A stretch of DNA of 64,000 bases from Deltaproteobacteria bacterium. Its GTDB lineage: Bacteria > Desulfobacterota > Binatia > HRBIN30 > JACQVA1. The translations under genes and the position numbers were made by a program. Every line of letters starts with the position of its first letter. Position 1 is the stretch's first letter. The notes beneath the pieces were generated by a model, which was not told the DNA's origin, did not search any database, and saw only the letters and a program-made list of their open reading frames with translations. Below, piece by piece: positions 1 through 7,357 of this stretch. The DNA lies in NCBI GenBank assembly GCA_016178705.1, contig JACOST010000019.1:1-64000 (forward strand), read 5' to 3'.

Positions 1-139
1 GCCGACCGTGGGAGGTTCACCGGGAGACAACCATCAACGCCAGTGGCCCGGTGCGGCTGCGCGCGGACCACCACCCCGCCGCCCCCGCAGAGAAGAGGTG
101 TGGCTTTCATCCCGCCCCTTGACAAACCGAACCATGGCA

Positions 140-271
140 GGCGCAGAGGAAGGGCTTCAAGGCAAAGTCGCAAGGGCGCAATGACGCAAGGCGAGCATCC
201 TGCGCACGGAGTCCACTTCTCCGAGACAAGGCCGAACCCTTGCGCCTCTGCGTCCCTGCGCCTCTGCGTTG
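140..271. repeat. Dispersed palindromic spacer repeat (GCGCAGAGG / CCTCTGCG type)
   Basis: The left arm has GGCGCAGAGG at 140-149 and the right arm ends in CCTCTGCGTT at 261-270, its imperfect inverse. Between them lie further CGCAAGG/GCGCAA words. The same vocabulary recurs near 63640-63930, so this is one copy of a dispersed family. I see no gene in bases 1-319 besides this repeat. Confidence 0.55.
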
Positions 272-319
272 AGTTCCCGTCTTCGGCCTGACAATTTGAA
301 TTGGAAGGGGGGAACGGGT

Positions 320-1315
320 TTGTTCGGCTGCTATCGCTACATGCTCGCGATGATGGTTGTGGCCGGCCACATCGGACACAACCCTCGGTGGGCGGGCAGC
401 TACGCGGTGTTCGGCTTCTACATGCTGAGCGGCTTTCTGATGACGAACATCCTGCACGAGGCCTATGGCCTCGACGCCGCGGGGATGCGTCGCTACTTCG
501 TCAATCGCGCGCTGCGCATCTATCCCGCGTACTGGTGCGCGTTGCTCTTGTCAATCTTCGCGGTGGCGCTTGCACCGCAGAGTGCGAACGTCCTGAACCC
601 GGTCTTGCACATGCCGTCATCTCTGTTGGCTTGGGTATCGAACGCGAGCCTCTTCGGTCTGACGATTCCCGTGCCGCAGCGGCTTGTGCCGCCCGCGTGG
701 TCGCTGAACGTCGAACTGAGCTTCTACATCGCGCTGCCGTTGCTGCTGTGCCGGTGGCGCGTCGGCACTGTGATTTGGTTCGCGATCAGCAGCGGATACA
801 CGGCCTACATGGTCTATCAAGGACGACCGTTCTTGGTTCGCTACGCTCCGCTAGCCGCAGCCAGCTTGCCTTTCAGCATCGGCGCCTTGGTATGGCATTT
901 CCGTCGCGCGCTACCGAGCGTCTCAACGCCTCTGCTCGGCGTCGCGTTCGTTGCCTATCTGGCGAACCTCAGCGGAGCGCGAGTGTGGTGGACCGATCCG
1001 AAACTTCAGGGGTTCTATGTGTCGCTCGCGTTGAGTTCGGTTCTGCTCGTAGGCCTGAGCCAGCGGACAACGGCGCGACCGTGGTTGCAGTACGTCGATC
1101 GCCAATTGGGTCGACTATCGTATCCGATCTTCCTCTTGCACTGGACGATTGCGACGTTGGTGGCCGCGACTGGAGCAATTGCGCCTACGAGAGGCGGCAT
1201 GTTGTTCTGCGTCACGATCGTCCCGCTCAACTTGACGGCGTTCGCCGTCGCGTCGTTCGTCGAGGGACCTGTGGAACGCTTCCGCACTCGAGTGCGCGCG
1301 CGAGCGCCGCGGTAG
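320..1315 (+). CDS. Acyltransferase family 3 (OafA/YrhL-like) membrane protein
   Basis: Predicted polytopic inner-membrane O-acyltransferase that would move acetyl or another acyl group onto a surface glycan. The N-terminus FGCYRYMLAMMVVAGHIGHN matches the usual start of family 3 (a helix ending in the catalytic His), followed by FGFYMLSGFLM and repeated hydrophobic helices. About 331 residues, normal for the family. I chose TTG at 320 because GGAAGGGGGG at 303-312 is a good Shine-Dalgarno; an in-frame TTG at 269 lies in the preceding repeat and is less likely. The glycosyltransferase 47 bp downstream suggests a small glycan-modification operon. Confidence 0.82.
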   Translation: MFGCYRYMLAMMVVAGHIGHNPRWAGSYAVFGFYMLSGFLMTNILHEAYGLDAAGMRRYFVNRALRIYPAYWCALLLSIFAVALAPQSANVLNPVLHMPSSLLAWVSNASLFGLTIPVPQRLVPPAWSLNVELSFYIALPLLLCRWRVGTVIWFAISSGYTAYMVYQGRPFLVRYAPLAAASLPFSIGALVWHFRRALPSVSTPLLGVAFVAYLANLSGARVWWTDPKLQGFYVSLALSSVLLVGLSQRTTARPWLQYVDRQLGRLSYPIFLLHWTIATLVAATGAIAPTRGGMLFCVTIVPLNLTAFAVASFVEGPVERFRTRVRARAPR

Positions 1316-1362
1316 CGCTCACCGAGCCGGTGCGGTACGAACCCGCGACATCACGGCACTCG

Positions 1363-2256
1363 ATGCGCTTTTCCGTCATCGTCCCGACTTACAACCGAAA
1401 GGATCTGCTGCGCCGCTGTCTGGCGACGGTGGTCGACCAGGACTATGCGGACTACGAGGTGATCGTCGTCGATGACGCGTCCACTGACGGCAGCGGAGAA
1501 ATGGTTCGGCACGAGTTTTCCCGAGTTCACTACATCCGCCAACCGGAACATCAGGGACAGTTCGTTGCGCGCAATCGTGGCATCCAAGCGTCCGACGGTG
1601 ACCTGCTCGCCTTCGTCGATGACGACTGCGTGTACTCGCGTGATTGGCTGGCGGCACATGCGAAATACTACGGCGACAGCCGAATAGGCGCAGTAGGATC
1701 CCAAAAGGGACCACTGGTCCCCGACTTCTACTACAAGTTCCACGCGGCGCATTACTCTGACCAGTACCGGGCGGTGCAGCGTATGGAACGCATTACTGCG
1801 CGGCAGCAAAACCTGAGAACGGGCAGCATGAGCATCGCTCGCTGCGCGATTGAGCGTGTGGGCGGGTTCGATGAGCAGTTCGTGAAAGGTTCCACGCAAG
1901 ATCTCGTCAGGCGCATCAGTAGCGCCGGCTTTCAATTTGTCTGCGACCCAGCCCTGTACGTGGAGCACACGCAGACCTTCACCCTGCGGACGTTCTTGGC
2001 GGACCGATTTCACGAGGCGTCGGGGCAGATCATGACTGACGTCAAAGAGGGCACGGTACGCGCACGGCGTTTCGTTCCGCTGCTCAACGTAGGGCGCACC
2101 TGGAAAGTCTGGCGCAACTTCCACGAGATGTTTGGTGGATCGATCCGCATCTTTGCGGCATTTTGGGGGCTGGCTCTTCTCACTCGGTGGGCGGAAGTGG
2201 CCGGCCGTGCCAACTACTACTGGACGGACGGTCGCAACTATCGGAGGCCCGCCTGA
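1363..2256 (+). CDS. Glycosyltransferase family 2
   Basis: GT-A fold glycosyltransferase of 297 residues. It starts MRFSVIVPTYNRKDLLRRCL, the standard GT2 nucleotide-binding strand, followed by EVIVVDDASTDGS and the metal-binding acidic motif FVDDDC near residue 86. The middle holds the acceptor-side GGFDE motif. The C-terminus has hydrophobic residues that may contact the membrane. The same reading frame stays open upstream across the acyltransferase gene, but the conserved fold begins only at this ATG. It probably builds the glycan that the upstream acyltransferase decorates; donor and acceptor cannot be read from sequence. Confidence 0.85.
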   Translation: MRFSVIVPTYNRKDLLRRCLATVVDQDYADYEVIVVDDASTDGSGEMVRHEFSRVHYIRQPEHQGQFVARNRGIQASDGDLLAFVDDDCVYSRDWLAAHAKYYGDSRIGAVGSQKGPLVPDFYYKFHAAHYSDQYRAVQRMERITARQQNLRTGSMSIARCAIERVGGFDEQFVKGSTQDLVRRISSAGFQFVCDPALYVEHTQTFTLRTFLADRFHEASGQIMTDVKEGTVRARRFVPLLNVGRTWKVWRNFHEMFGGSIRIFAAFWGLALLTRWAEVAGRANYYWTDGRNYRRPA

Positions 2257-2627
2257 CAAGGTTGGAGATTTCCGGCGAGGAGGCGACCGCGTCGACGAGC
2301 AATTCAACCCGCTAGGAGCGCGTCGACTTCGCCACCGGCATCATTGCGGTTTGACGCATCGAAGAGCGGTGACGCGCTCGCCAGCGCATCAACTCGACAC
2401 CGGCCAACCGCCAACACTACAGCCACCAGATTTCCGCGCGCGACTTGGACGCGAGACGCGCACACCACACGAGCGATTCGGCTCGGCACTGGCGCACCGG
2501 GTGTTGAGTCCCCATGAGCTTGCCCCTCGAATGAATCGCTCGTGAGGAAAACCTTGCCCCCTGACAAATGAGCAGCGCGGCGCGGCAACGATTAGTTTCA
2601 ACCTCGGATCGAATCGAATCTCCGAAG
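2257..2627. other. Spacer without a supported gene
   Basis: Short open frames exist on both strands but none shows a signal peptide, conserved motif or convincing ribosome binding site. I see no clear promoter, terminator or member of the repeat families found elsewhere. Confidence 0.4.
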
Positions 2628-2867
2628 TCAGCGGACGAGTCCCTCATAGTGCAGGCAACGTTCGTAGGAAAACTTGTAGATGGGCTGAGTGGCGAGGGGC
2701 ATCGCCGGATTCAAATTGCGGGAGTCTATGAAGCCAGGGAGTCCACCCATCGCTTCGTTAGTAGCCGAGAGACTGCACATTCTGCGGATGGAGGCGGGAC
2801 GCCAGTCGTACCAATACCAGACCGCGACAGACGTAAGCAGAGCCAGTACAACGAACGCGCTGCGCAT
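2628..2867 (-). CDS. Small exported or membrane-anchored protein, unknown function
   Basis: A 79-residue frame starts MRSAFVVLALLTSVAVWYWY, a typical N-terminal signal or anchor helix, followed by a polar tail with two cysteines and no known motif. No strong Shine-Dalgarno precedes the ATG. It shares strand and neighbourhood with the small lipoprotein candidate at 3004-3231. I do not recognise a family. The hydrophobic start is the only real support, so this may be chance. Confidence 0.4.
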   Translation of the reverse strand: MRSAFVVLALLTSVAVWYWYDWRPASIRRMCSLSATNEAMGGLPGFIDSRNLNPAMPLATQPIYKFSYERCLHYEGLVR

Positions 2868-3003
2868 GACGCAAGCTCTAGCACTCTAGCACGCACTCCC
2901 TCAACTGACGGACCGAGCGTCTGCAAACGAGGGAAATCAACCTCGAATTGAATCGAAGCAGCTTGGCCTTCCCTCAACGTGCGGGATTCTGCCTGTGGCG
3001 CTG

Positions 3004-3231
3004 TTAGTCGTCGCGCGGGTCATGGTCGATCGACTCTTGCGCGGCCTCCATGGCCGCCCCCAACTCGTCTGCTGTGCAATGCTCGGGATTTTCGCACTCA
3101 TCTTGAATCGCGATGCGAAACTGCTCGGCGGCGAACTCTCCCGGCGTCATGGAAGGTGGGCTGTCGTGGCAGGATGCAATCAGGAACGCCGCAACGACGA
3201 CGAAAGGCTCGTATAGTGCGATACGCTTCAT
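3004..3231 (-). CDS. Small predicted lipoprotein, unknown function
   Basis: A 75-residue protein starting MKRIALYEPF with a hydrophobic core and the lipobox LIASC, placing the lipidated Cys at residue 21. The mature part is acidic (DECENPEHCTADELGAAMEA) with two more cysteines. I chose the ATG at 3231 over an in-frame one 39 bases upstream because GGAGG lies 7 bases before it and the signal peptide begins there. No family recognised. Confidence 0.55.
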   Translation of the reverse strand: MKRIALYEPFVVVAAFLIASCHDSPPSMTPGEFAAEQFRIAIQDECENPEHCTADELGAAMEAAQESIDHDPRDD

Positions 3232-3608
3232 GCGCAGTTCCTCCAAGGTTGTCATCACAACCGTGCTCACCTCTACTCGCAGACCCCTCTATGCGCTGCT
3301 GCCTCTTCATATATGACCGTGCTTGGCTCCGAGTCGATCTGCTCGCTATGGGGGGCACCGATCCGATGAAGACGGTTTCGCGTGCACTCTGGCCCAACTA
3401 CCACAGTGAGCGAGGCATCGACACCAGCTTCGCGTTGCTCTCTCGACTTTCCCACTCATCATGCTTCGATAGACCGCCGATTTTTGCGTTGGTTGCCGAG
3501 TCGTGCGCAAGTAGGGGTCGGACGGCGCGCCGGTTCGGGGCGCTCGCGGTACACTGACCCTCCACCACCTGATGGGATGCCTAGCCCGCGCGCCGTCGGT
3601 TCGGAGGC
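3232..3608. other. Spacer without a supported gene
   Basis: Overlapping short frames on both strands carry arginine-rich, shadow-like translations. I see no RNA gene, clear promoter or recognised repeat. The right end holds the GGAGG Shine-Dalgarno (3603-3607) of the next gene. Confidence 0.4.
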
Positions 3609-3995
3609 ATGATGGCAAACCCAATTCCGCCGGAGATGAAGACGGGAACCGTCGGAGAACTGCTTGTTCAGTTACGTCTCCTCCAGTACGGCATACAAGC
3701 TGCGCCACCACTCAAGGACTCCGGTAACGACTTGATAGCTCTTCGTGGCTATGTGGTACGCACGATCCAGGTGAAGACGGCTACGACCCAAGCGCCCCCC
3801 AGGTGGCCACTCAAACGCCGCTACCACCTTCTCGCAGTCGTGCGGCTCGAGGGTGAGGGAACGGATCTGCGGCTGGATGAGAGCGAAATATTTCTGGTCC
3901 CGAAGTGCGCTCTTTCTGGCTTGGCGCACACCTGGGACGCACTTCGACCCTTCGCACTCTCGGAAGCGCACGTCCGCGATCTGTTCGCCGAATGA
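3609..3995 (+). CDS. PD-(D/E)XK nuclease-like protein (DUF4365-type architecture)
   Basis: A 128-residue protein with the layout of a minimal PD-(D/E)XK nuclease domain: a helix with TGTVGELLVQLRLLQYG (Glu near residue 17), then KDSGNDLIAL with the conserved Asp, then RTIQVKTA supplying the Q-x-K motif. This is the fold used by PD(D/E)XK endonuclease-like and DUF4365 proteins that process DNA. ATGATG at 3609-3614 offers two starts; GGAGG at 3603-3607 favours the second. No methylase or toxin partner lies beside it, so its role (repair, restriction remnant or selfish nuclease) is open. Confidence 0.6.
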   Translation: MMANPIPPEMKTGTVGELLVQLRLLQYGIQAAPPLKDSGNDLIALRGYVVRTIQVKTATTQAPPRWPLKRRYHLLAVVRLEGEGTDLRLDESEIFLVPKCALSGLAHTWDALRPFALSEAHVRDLFAE

Positions 3996-4230
3996 TGATG
4001 CAGCCACCTGCTGTTGCAAAACCAGGACACTCTCGCTTTCAAATCAGAACACTCGGGCGCAAGGACGGACAGCTGTCTTGCCGTGCTCGGCCGACGCGGA
4101 GTAAGAGAGATCGGTGGCAGGATCGCTCGTCGCTGTTTCCTGTTGCCGTTCACGACTCTAGCATTCGCTGCCAGAGTCGGGGCGCAACCTGCGATCACTT
4201 TCCACGGTACCAATTTTCAGGAGAAGAAAA

Positions 4231-4304
4231 TGGCGGCGCGCAGAATCGAACTGCGGACCTAGGGATTATGAGACCCTCGCTCTAGCCAACTGAGCTACGC
4301 CGCC
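4231..4304 (-). tRNA. tRNA-Met (CAT anticodon)
   Basis: Complete cloverleaf on the minus strand: acceptor GGCGGCG pairing with CGCCGCC, D-arm GCTC..GAGC with AGTTGG, anticodon loop CTCATAA, and T-arm CGCAG-TTCGATT-CTGCG. The CCA end is not encoded; a T-rich run (TTTTCTTC) follows directly and may terminate transcription. The sequence resembles elongator tRNA-Met. A CAT anticodon can also mark tRNA-Ile2 (lysidine-modified), which cannot be excluded by eye. Confidence 0.92.
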
Positions 4305-4408
4305 ATATCGGTCTCGGTTGGGAGAGCAGAGTGATAGAGAATGGCCCGCGGCAGGTCAAGGCGCGTCGCTCTTGCTCCGCTGCACGATTGTCCCTACATT
4401 CTCCCGCC

Positions 4409-5461
4409 ATGAAGTGGGCCCGCGTACTTCCGCTGCTAGCCTCAATCCGAAAAAGGAATGGCTCGCGCCAAGCCGCAAAGCCGCCAAGGGCAGCTGTTGG
4501 CACGGCTCGTTCCTGCAGGCCCTTCTTTGCGACTTGGCGCCTTTGCGCGAGAACTATTTTCGGACTGGGGCTAACCATCGTGGCGCTCGCGGCGAGCGGC
4601 TGCGGCGCCAAGAAGAAGCTGCTGCCGGAAGGCTACTTCAAACAAGCCACCGCCGACTTCGAGAATGGCGCCTTCCCGATCGCCATCGATGAGTACAAGG
4701 AGATGCTCGACCAGTACCCGTTCGACGAACACGCCGAGGAGGCCGAGCTGAAGATCGCGCATGCGCAGTACCTCGCCGGCAATCTCACCGAGGCCGTCGC
4801 CTCGCTGACCGACTTTCAGCGCCGTCATCCGACGAGTCCGCAACTGCCGTTCGTCGGCTACGCGCTGGGCCTCTGCTACGCGCGCCAAATGGGGACCATC
4901 GATCGCGACCAGACCGCCTCGCAGAACGCGCACAACTACTTCGCCACCGTCGCGCAACAGTACCCCAACAGTCCGTTCGCGGAATTGGCGCGCGAGCAAC
5001 TCGCGTTGTGCCGCAACAACCTCGCCGGTCACGAACTCTACGTGGCCGACTTCTACGCGCACAAGGATAACCAGAAGGCAGCGGAGTACCGACTGCTCGG
5101 ATTGCTCGGCCGTTACGACGACACTGATGTCGCCGCCGACGCGCTGACTCAACTCGCGCGCGCGTACCGTAAAGGGAACGACCCCGAACGCGCGCTGCTC
5201 GCCGATGCGGCGCTGGCGCAGCACTTCCCCAACACCAAGCAGGCGCGCAGCGCGCGGCGACGGATCGAGAAGCAGGGTCAGGAAGAGTTGCTCGCCAACG
5301 ACCCGATGCCGCGGCTGCTCGCCGGTGTGCCGCAGTCACGCGACATCACCTTCTCGCCGCCGGTCCAAGTGCCCGGCTTGGACAAACCTGACCACGCACC
5401 CGCCTCCGCCGCCGCGGCCCAGCCACCCTCGCCGTTCGGCCACTCTGGTAGTCGCTACTGA
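4409..5461 (+). CDS. bamD: BamD/YfiO-like outer-membrane assembly lipoprotein
   Basis: Predicted lipoprotein of the BAM complex, which inserts beta-barrel proteins into the outer membrane. After the lipobox LAASGC (Cys65 from the 4409 ATG) comes GYFKQATADFENGAFPIAIDEYKEM-like TPR sequence, the classic BamD start, and several TPR helices to about residue 310. The C-terminus is an Ala/Pro-rich tail beyond the usual BamD length. Odd feature: codons about 19-48 read through a palindromic spacer repeat (4462-4551), so the hydrophobic signal core FGLGLTIVALAASGC is separated from MKWARVLPLL by an Arg/Lys-rich stretch. The true start is therefore uncertain; no strong Shine-Dalgarno precedes 4409. 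Confidence 0.8.
   Translation: MKWARVLPLLASIRKRNGSRQAAKPPRAAVGTARSCRPFFATWRLCARTIFGLGLTIVALAASGCGAKKKLLPEGYFKQATADFENGAFPIAIDEYKEMLDQYPFDEHAEEAELKIAHAQYLAGNLTEAVASLTDFQRRHPTSPQLPFVGYALGLCYARQMGTIDRDQTASQNAHNYFATVAQQYPNSPFAELAREQLALCRNNLAGHELYVADFYAHKDNQKAAEYRLLGLLGRYDDTDVAADALTQLARAYRKGNDPERALLADAALAQHFPNTKQARSARRRIEKQGQEELLANDPMPRLLAGVPQSRDITFSPPVQVPGLDKPDHAPASAAAAQPPSPFGHSGSRY
4462..4551. repeat. Palindromic GCGCAAAG/CTTTGCGC repeat inside the bamD 5' region
   Basis: The left arm 4462-4488 starts CTCGCGCCAAGCCGCAAAG. The right arm 4524-4551 ends GCGCCTTTGCGCGAG and is its imperfect inverse. Related words (CTTGGCG.CTTTGCGCGAGA) occur at 63905-63930, and GCGCAAAGACGC at 46188 and 63790. It carries no in-frame stop for bamD. 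Confidence 0.65.
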
Positions 5462-5528
5462 CAATAGGAGTTCACCACGAATTGGTCATGACCTTCGGTC
5501 ACCCGAAGAGCATGAAACGGGAATTCTT

Positions 5529-5580
5529 GTAGGGGCGCTGCTTGCTGCGCCCCGCCGGGCCGGGCAAGCGCGGCCCCTAC
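5529..5580. repeat. GTAGGGGC...GCCCCTAC palindromic element, copy A1
   Basis: A 52-bp unit bounded by GTAGGGGCGC and GCGGCCCCTAC with internal CTTGCTGCGCCCC. Its inverted partner is at 5883-5936. The termini match the 81-82-bp elements at 7144 and 19206. Confidence 0.7.
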
Positions 5581-5666
5581 GGCTCCCCGCCCACTGGGGA
5601 ATTTTCAAAGGAGGCACGAAGACCACGAAGGGCGGGCATCGGAAGGTGCGCGGGATAAGAAGGTGG

Positions 5667-5774
5667 CCCCTCGATACGCAGCCCCTCGATACGAAGCCTT
5701 CGGCTTCTACTCGGGGCTGCTACTCGGGGAAACGGTTGGTTTTCACCGTCCCCAAAGTCTGTCTGCCCGCGAGT
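5667..5774 (+). repeat. CCCCTCGATACG dispersed element, copy a
   Basis: Begins CCCCTCGATACGCAGCCC, repeats CCTCGATACGAAGCC, then carries CTTCGGCTTCTACTCGGG and CTGCCCGCGAGTG. Related copies lie at 31850-31981 and 38549-38872. Those two end in CGTATCGAGGG, the inverse of the start; this copy has lost or diverged from that right end. Confidence 0.7.
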
Positions 5775-5882
5775 GAATCGTGAGCCTTCTTGCGCGAAAC
5801 CCGACGGAATGAATCTCTCCTTCGCCTGCTCTCCTCGTGCCCTTCCTGCCTCCTTTGAAAGTCATCGCGAGGGCGGGGGACT

Positions 5883-5936
5883 GTAGGGGCCGCGCTTGCT
5901 CGGCCCGGCGGCGGGCGCAGCAAGCAGCGCCCCTAC
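5883..5936. repeat. GTAGGGGC...GCCCCTAC palindromic element, copy A2
   Basis: A 54-bp inverted near-copy of the unit at 5529-5580, including the CGCTGCTTGCTGCGCCC core. It forms part of the right arm of the 514-bp inverted repeat. Confidence 0.7.
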
Positions 5937-6027
5937 CCGAATTCCCGTTTCTGTCTTCGTAACTTCGTGCCTTCGTGGTGAACACTCCGTCCGATCAAGG
6001 CTGGAGTTCCACCTTCGGCGAATCAGA

Positions 6028-6056
6028 TTGACTCCCCAATGTGATTCACGTAGCGT
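6028..6056 (+). promoter_or_regulatory. Possible sigma70-type promoter for the sulfur locus
   Basis: TTGACT at 6028-6033, a 17-base gap, then TAGCGT at 6051-6056. The spacing places initiation about 6063, shortly before the riboswitch aptamer. The -10 match is weak, so position rather than sequence is the main support. Confidence 0.3.
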
Positions 6057-6085
6057 TCGCCGCAGAGAAGATTGAAGCGTACATA

Positions 6086-6202
6086 CCTTATCCAGAGTGG
6101 CGGAGGGACTGGCCCGTTGATGCCACAGCAACCGGGTCCGATGAGAGTCGGGATCTGGTGCTAACTCCTGCTGGAGCCCGCGAGGGACCCGGATAGATAA
6201 GG
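6086..6202 (+). promoter_or_regulatory. SAM-I (S-box) riboswitch aptamer
   Basis: P1 is formed by CCTTATC (6086-6092) and GATAAGG (6196-6202). Inside it are the S-box conserved blocks CAGAGTGGCGGAGGGACTGG, then CCCGTTGATGCC with CAGCAACC, and GGTGCTAACTCC, in the standard order and spacing. This class binds S-adenosylmethionine and usually switches off methionine, cysteine or SAM genes when SAM is abundant. An intrinsic terminator follows at once and the locus downstream carries sulfur-carrier, CysM and Sat genes, in keeping with that role. Confidence 0.95.
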
Positions 6203-6217
6203 CGAGAGACTGAAGAG

Positions 6218-6250
6218 CCTCCTCCTGTCACCGGGGGGAGGTTTTTTTTT
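6218..6250 (+). terminator. Intrinsic terminator of the SAM-I riboswitch
   Basis: An 8-bp stem CCTCCTCC (6218-6225) pairs with GGGGGAGG (6234-6241) and is followed by nine T residues. It lies 16 bases after the aptamer P1 and 21 bases before the first gene, as expected of the OFF-state expression platform. Confidence 0.9.
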
Positions 6251-6270
6251 GGTGCGCCAGATCGAGAAGG

Positions 6271-7101
6271 ATGATGAGCGGTCGCCAGACGACATGCGAA
6301 GCTGACCAAACGGTTGCGGACCGCGAGCGGCTGCGCAATGGCCGCGTCCTCGTCGTCGGAGCCGGCGGACTGGGTTGCCCCGCGGCGTTGGCTCTGGCGC
6401 TGGCGGGCGTCGGCACTATCGGGCTCATCGACGCCGACCGCGTCGACTTGTCGAATCTGCACCGCCAGATCCTGCACACTGATGCCGACATTGGCATCGC
6501 GAAAGTCGAGTCGGCCCGTGTGAAGCTCGCGGCGTTGCATCCCGCGGTGACCATTCGTGCAATCGAAGAGCGTCTGACCGCGAATACGTTGCCGGCGCTG
6601 TTTCGCCAGTTCGACTTCGTCATCGACGGTACCGACACCGCGGCGAGCAAGTTTCTCATCAACGACGGCGCGGTCCTGACCGGAACGCCGTACTCGCACG
6701 CCGGCATCCTCGGTTTCCGCGGCCAGACCTTCACCGTGATCCCGCACCGCAGCGCCTGCTACCGCTGCTTGTTTCCAACGCCACCACCCGCAGACGAAGT
6801 TCCGACCTGCCAGGAAGCCGGCGTGATCGGCATGGTGGCCGGAGCCATCGGAGCGATCCAGGCGGCCGAAGCGATCAAGTTTCTGCTGCGACGCGGCGAG
6901 TTGCTGACCAACCGCTTGCTGACGTTCGATGCGCTCACTGCGCGCTGGCGCAGCATCACATTGAAGAGCAATCCGCACTGCCCTCTGTGCAGTGCGCGCC
7001 CGACGATTCAATCGCTCGCGGCGGAGGCTGACGCGGCATGGCCCGAGTTGACGGTTGGTGGCGGATTGCGGGTTTCCTCTTCCTGTGGAGATCGTCGATG
7101 A
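6271..7101 (+). CDS. ThiF/MoeB-family E1-like adenylyltransferase
   Basis: Predicted to adenylate the C-terminal Gly of a ubiquitin-fold sulfur carrier as the first step to a thiocarboxylate. Seen: the ATP loop GAGGLG (from residue 30), the DADRVDLSNLHRQ motif with the Arg that contacts ATP, the catalytic Cys180 in PTCQEAGV, and a zinc site C163-x2-C166 with C237-x2-C240. At 276 residues it matches MoeB without a rhodanese domain. It is the first gene after the SAM-I riboswitch, and its likely substrate is the carrier at 8643. MoeB, ThiF and HcyF/MoeZ roles cannot be told apart by motifs alone; context favours amino-acid sulfur transfer. GAGAAGG precedes the ATGATG start. Confidence 0.88.
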   Translation: MMSGRQTTCEADQTVADRERLRNGRVLVVGAGGLGCPAALALALAGVGTIGLIDADRVDLSNLHRQILHTDADIGIAKVESARVKLAALHPAVTIRAIEERLTANTLPALFRQFDFVIDGTDTAASKFLINDGAVLTGTPYSHAGILGFRGQTFTVIPHRSACYRCLFPTPPPADEVPTCQEAGVIGMVAGAIGAIQAAEAIKFLLRRGELLTNRLLTFDALTARWRSITLKSNPHCPLCSARPTIQSLAAEADAAWPELTVGGGLRVSSSCGDRR

Positions 7102-7143
7102 ACGTGGCCGCCATGCTGTTTTCCACCAGATTCCCTGTTCCCT

Positions 7144-7224
7144 GTAGGGGCGACGCATGCGTCGCCCTCGCATTGGCGTGTCCACCGCGGAGAAGACGGA
7201 GGGCGATGCATGCATCGCCCCTAC
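7144..7224. mobile_element. MITE-like element with GTAGGGGCG/CGCCCCTAC ends, copy B1
   Basis: An 81-bp unit: GTAGGGGCGACGCATGCGTC at the left, GCATGCATCGCCCCTAC at the right, each end also a small palindrome around GCATGC. The interior has GCGGAGAAGACGGAGGGCGA. A near-copy lies in the opposite direction at 19206-19287. It carries no coding capacity and fills the gap between the ThiF-like gene and thrC (7102-7357). Confidence 0.75.
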
Positions 7225-7357
7225 GCTTCAGAGAAGTTCGCATGTTGCCGACATTCTCGAAACACCACGCTAGCGAAGGGATCGTCGACCGGCCCCGCGG
7301 CGTGAGCGTGAACCAGCCCCGCGGCTTGAGCGCCAGAAGAATGAATAAGGAGCAGCC

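Larger units (their letters stand above)
5470..5983. repeat. Long imperfect inverted repeat with inner palindromes
   Basis: The outer ends are GTTCACCACGAA (5470-5481) and TTCGTGGTGAAC (5972-5983). Moving inward, both arms carry GAAACGGGAATTC, a GTAGGGGC...GCCCCTAC palindrome (5529-5580 and 5883-5936), then TTTCAAAGGAGGCA with CACGAAG words (about 5604-5630 and 5833-5860). The centre holds a CCTCGATACG element. No gene is supported between 5462 and the riboswitch; frames here are low-complexity shadows. Confidence 0.75.

Noticed and set aside
301-1362. Long plus-strand frame running ahead of the GT2 gene
   Set aside because: Arg/Ala-rich shadow of the acyltransferase gene in another frame; the GT2 fold starts only at 1363.
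2304-2588. 94-residue minus-strand frame after the GT2 gene
   Set aside because: No signal peptide, motif or ribosome binding site, and overlapping frames look equally coding.
4199-4285. Peptide reading AARRIELRT
   Set aside because: It is the translated minus strand of the tRNA-Met gene, a known artefact.
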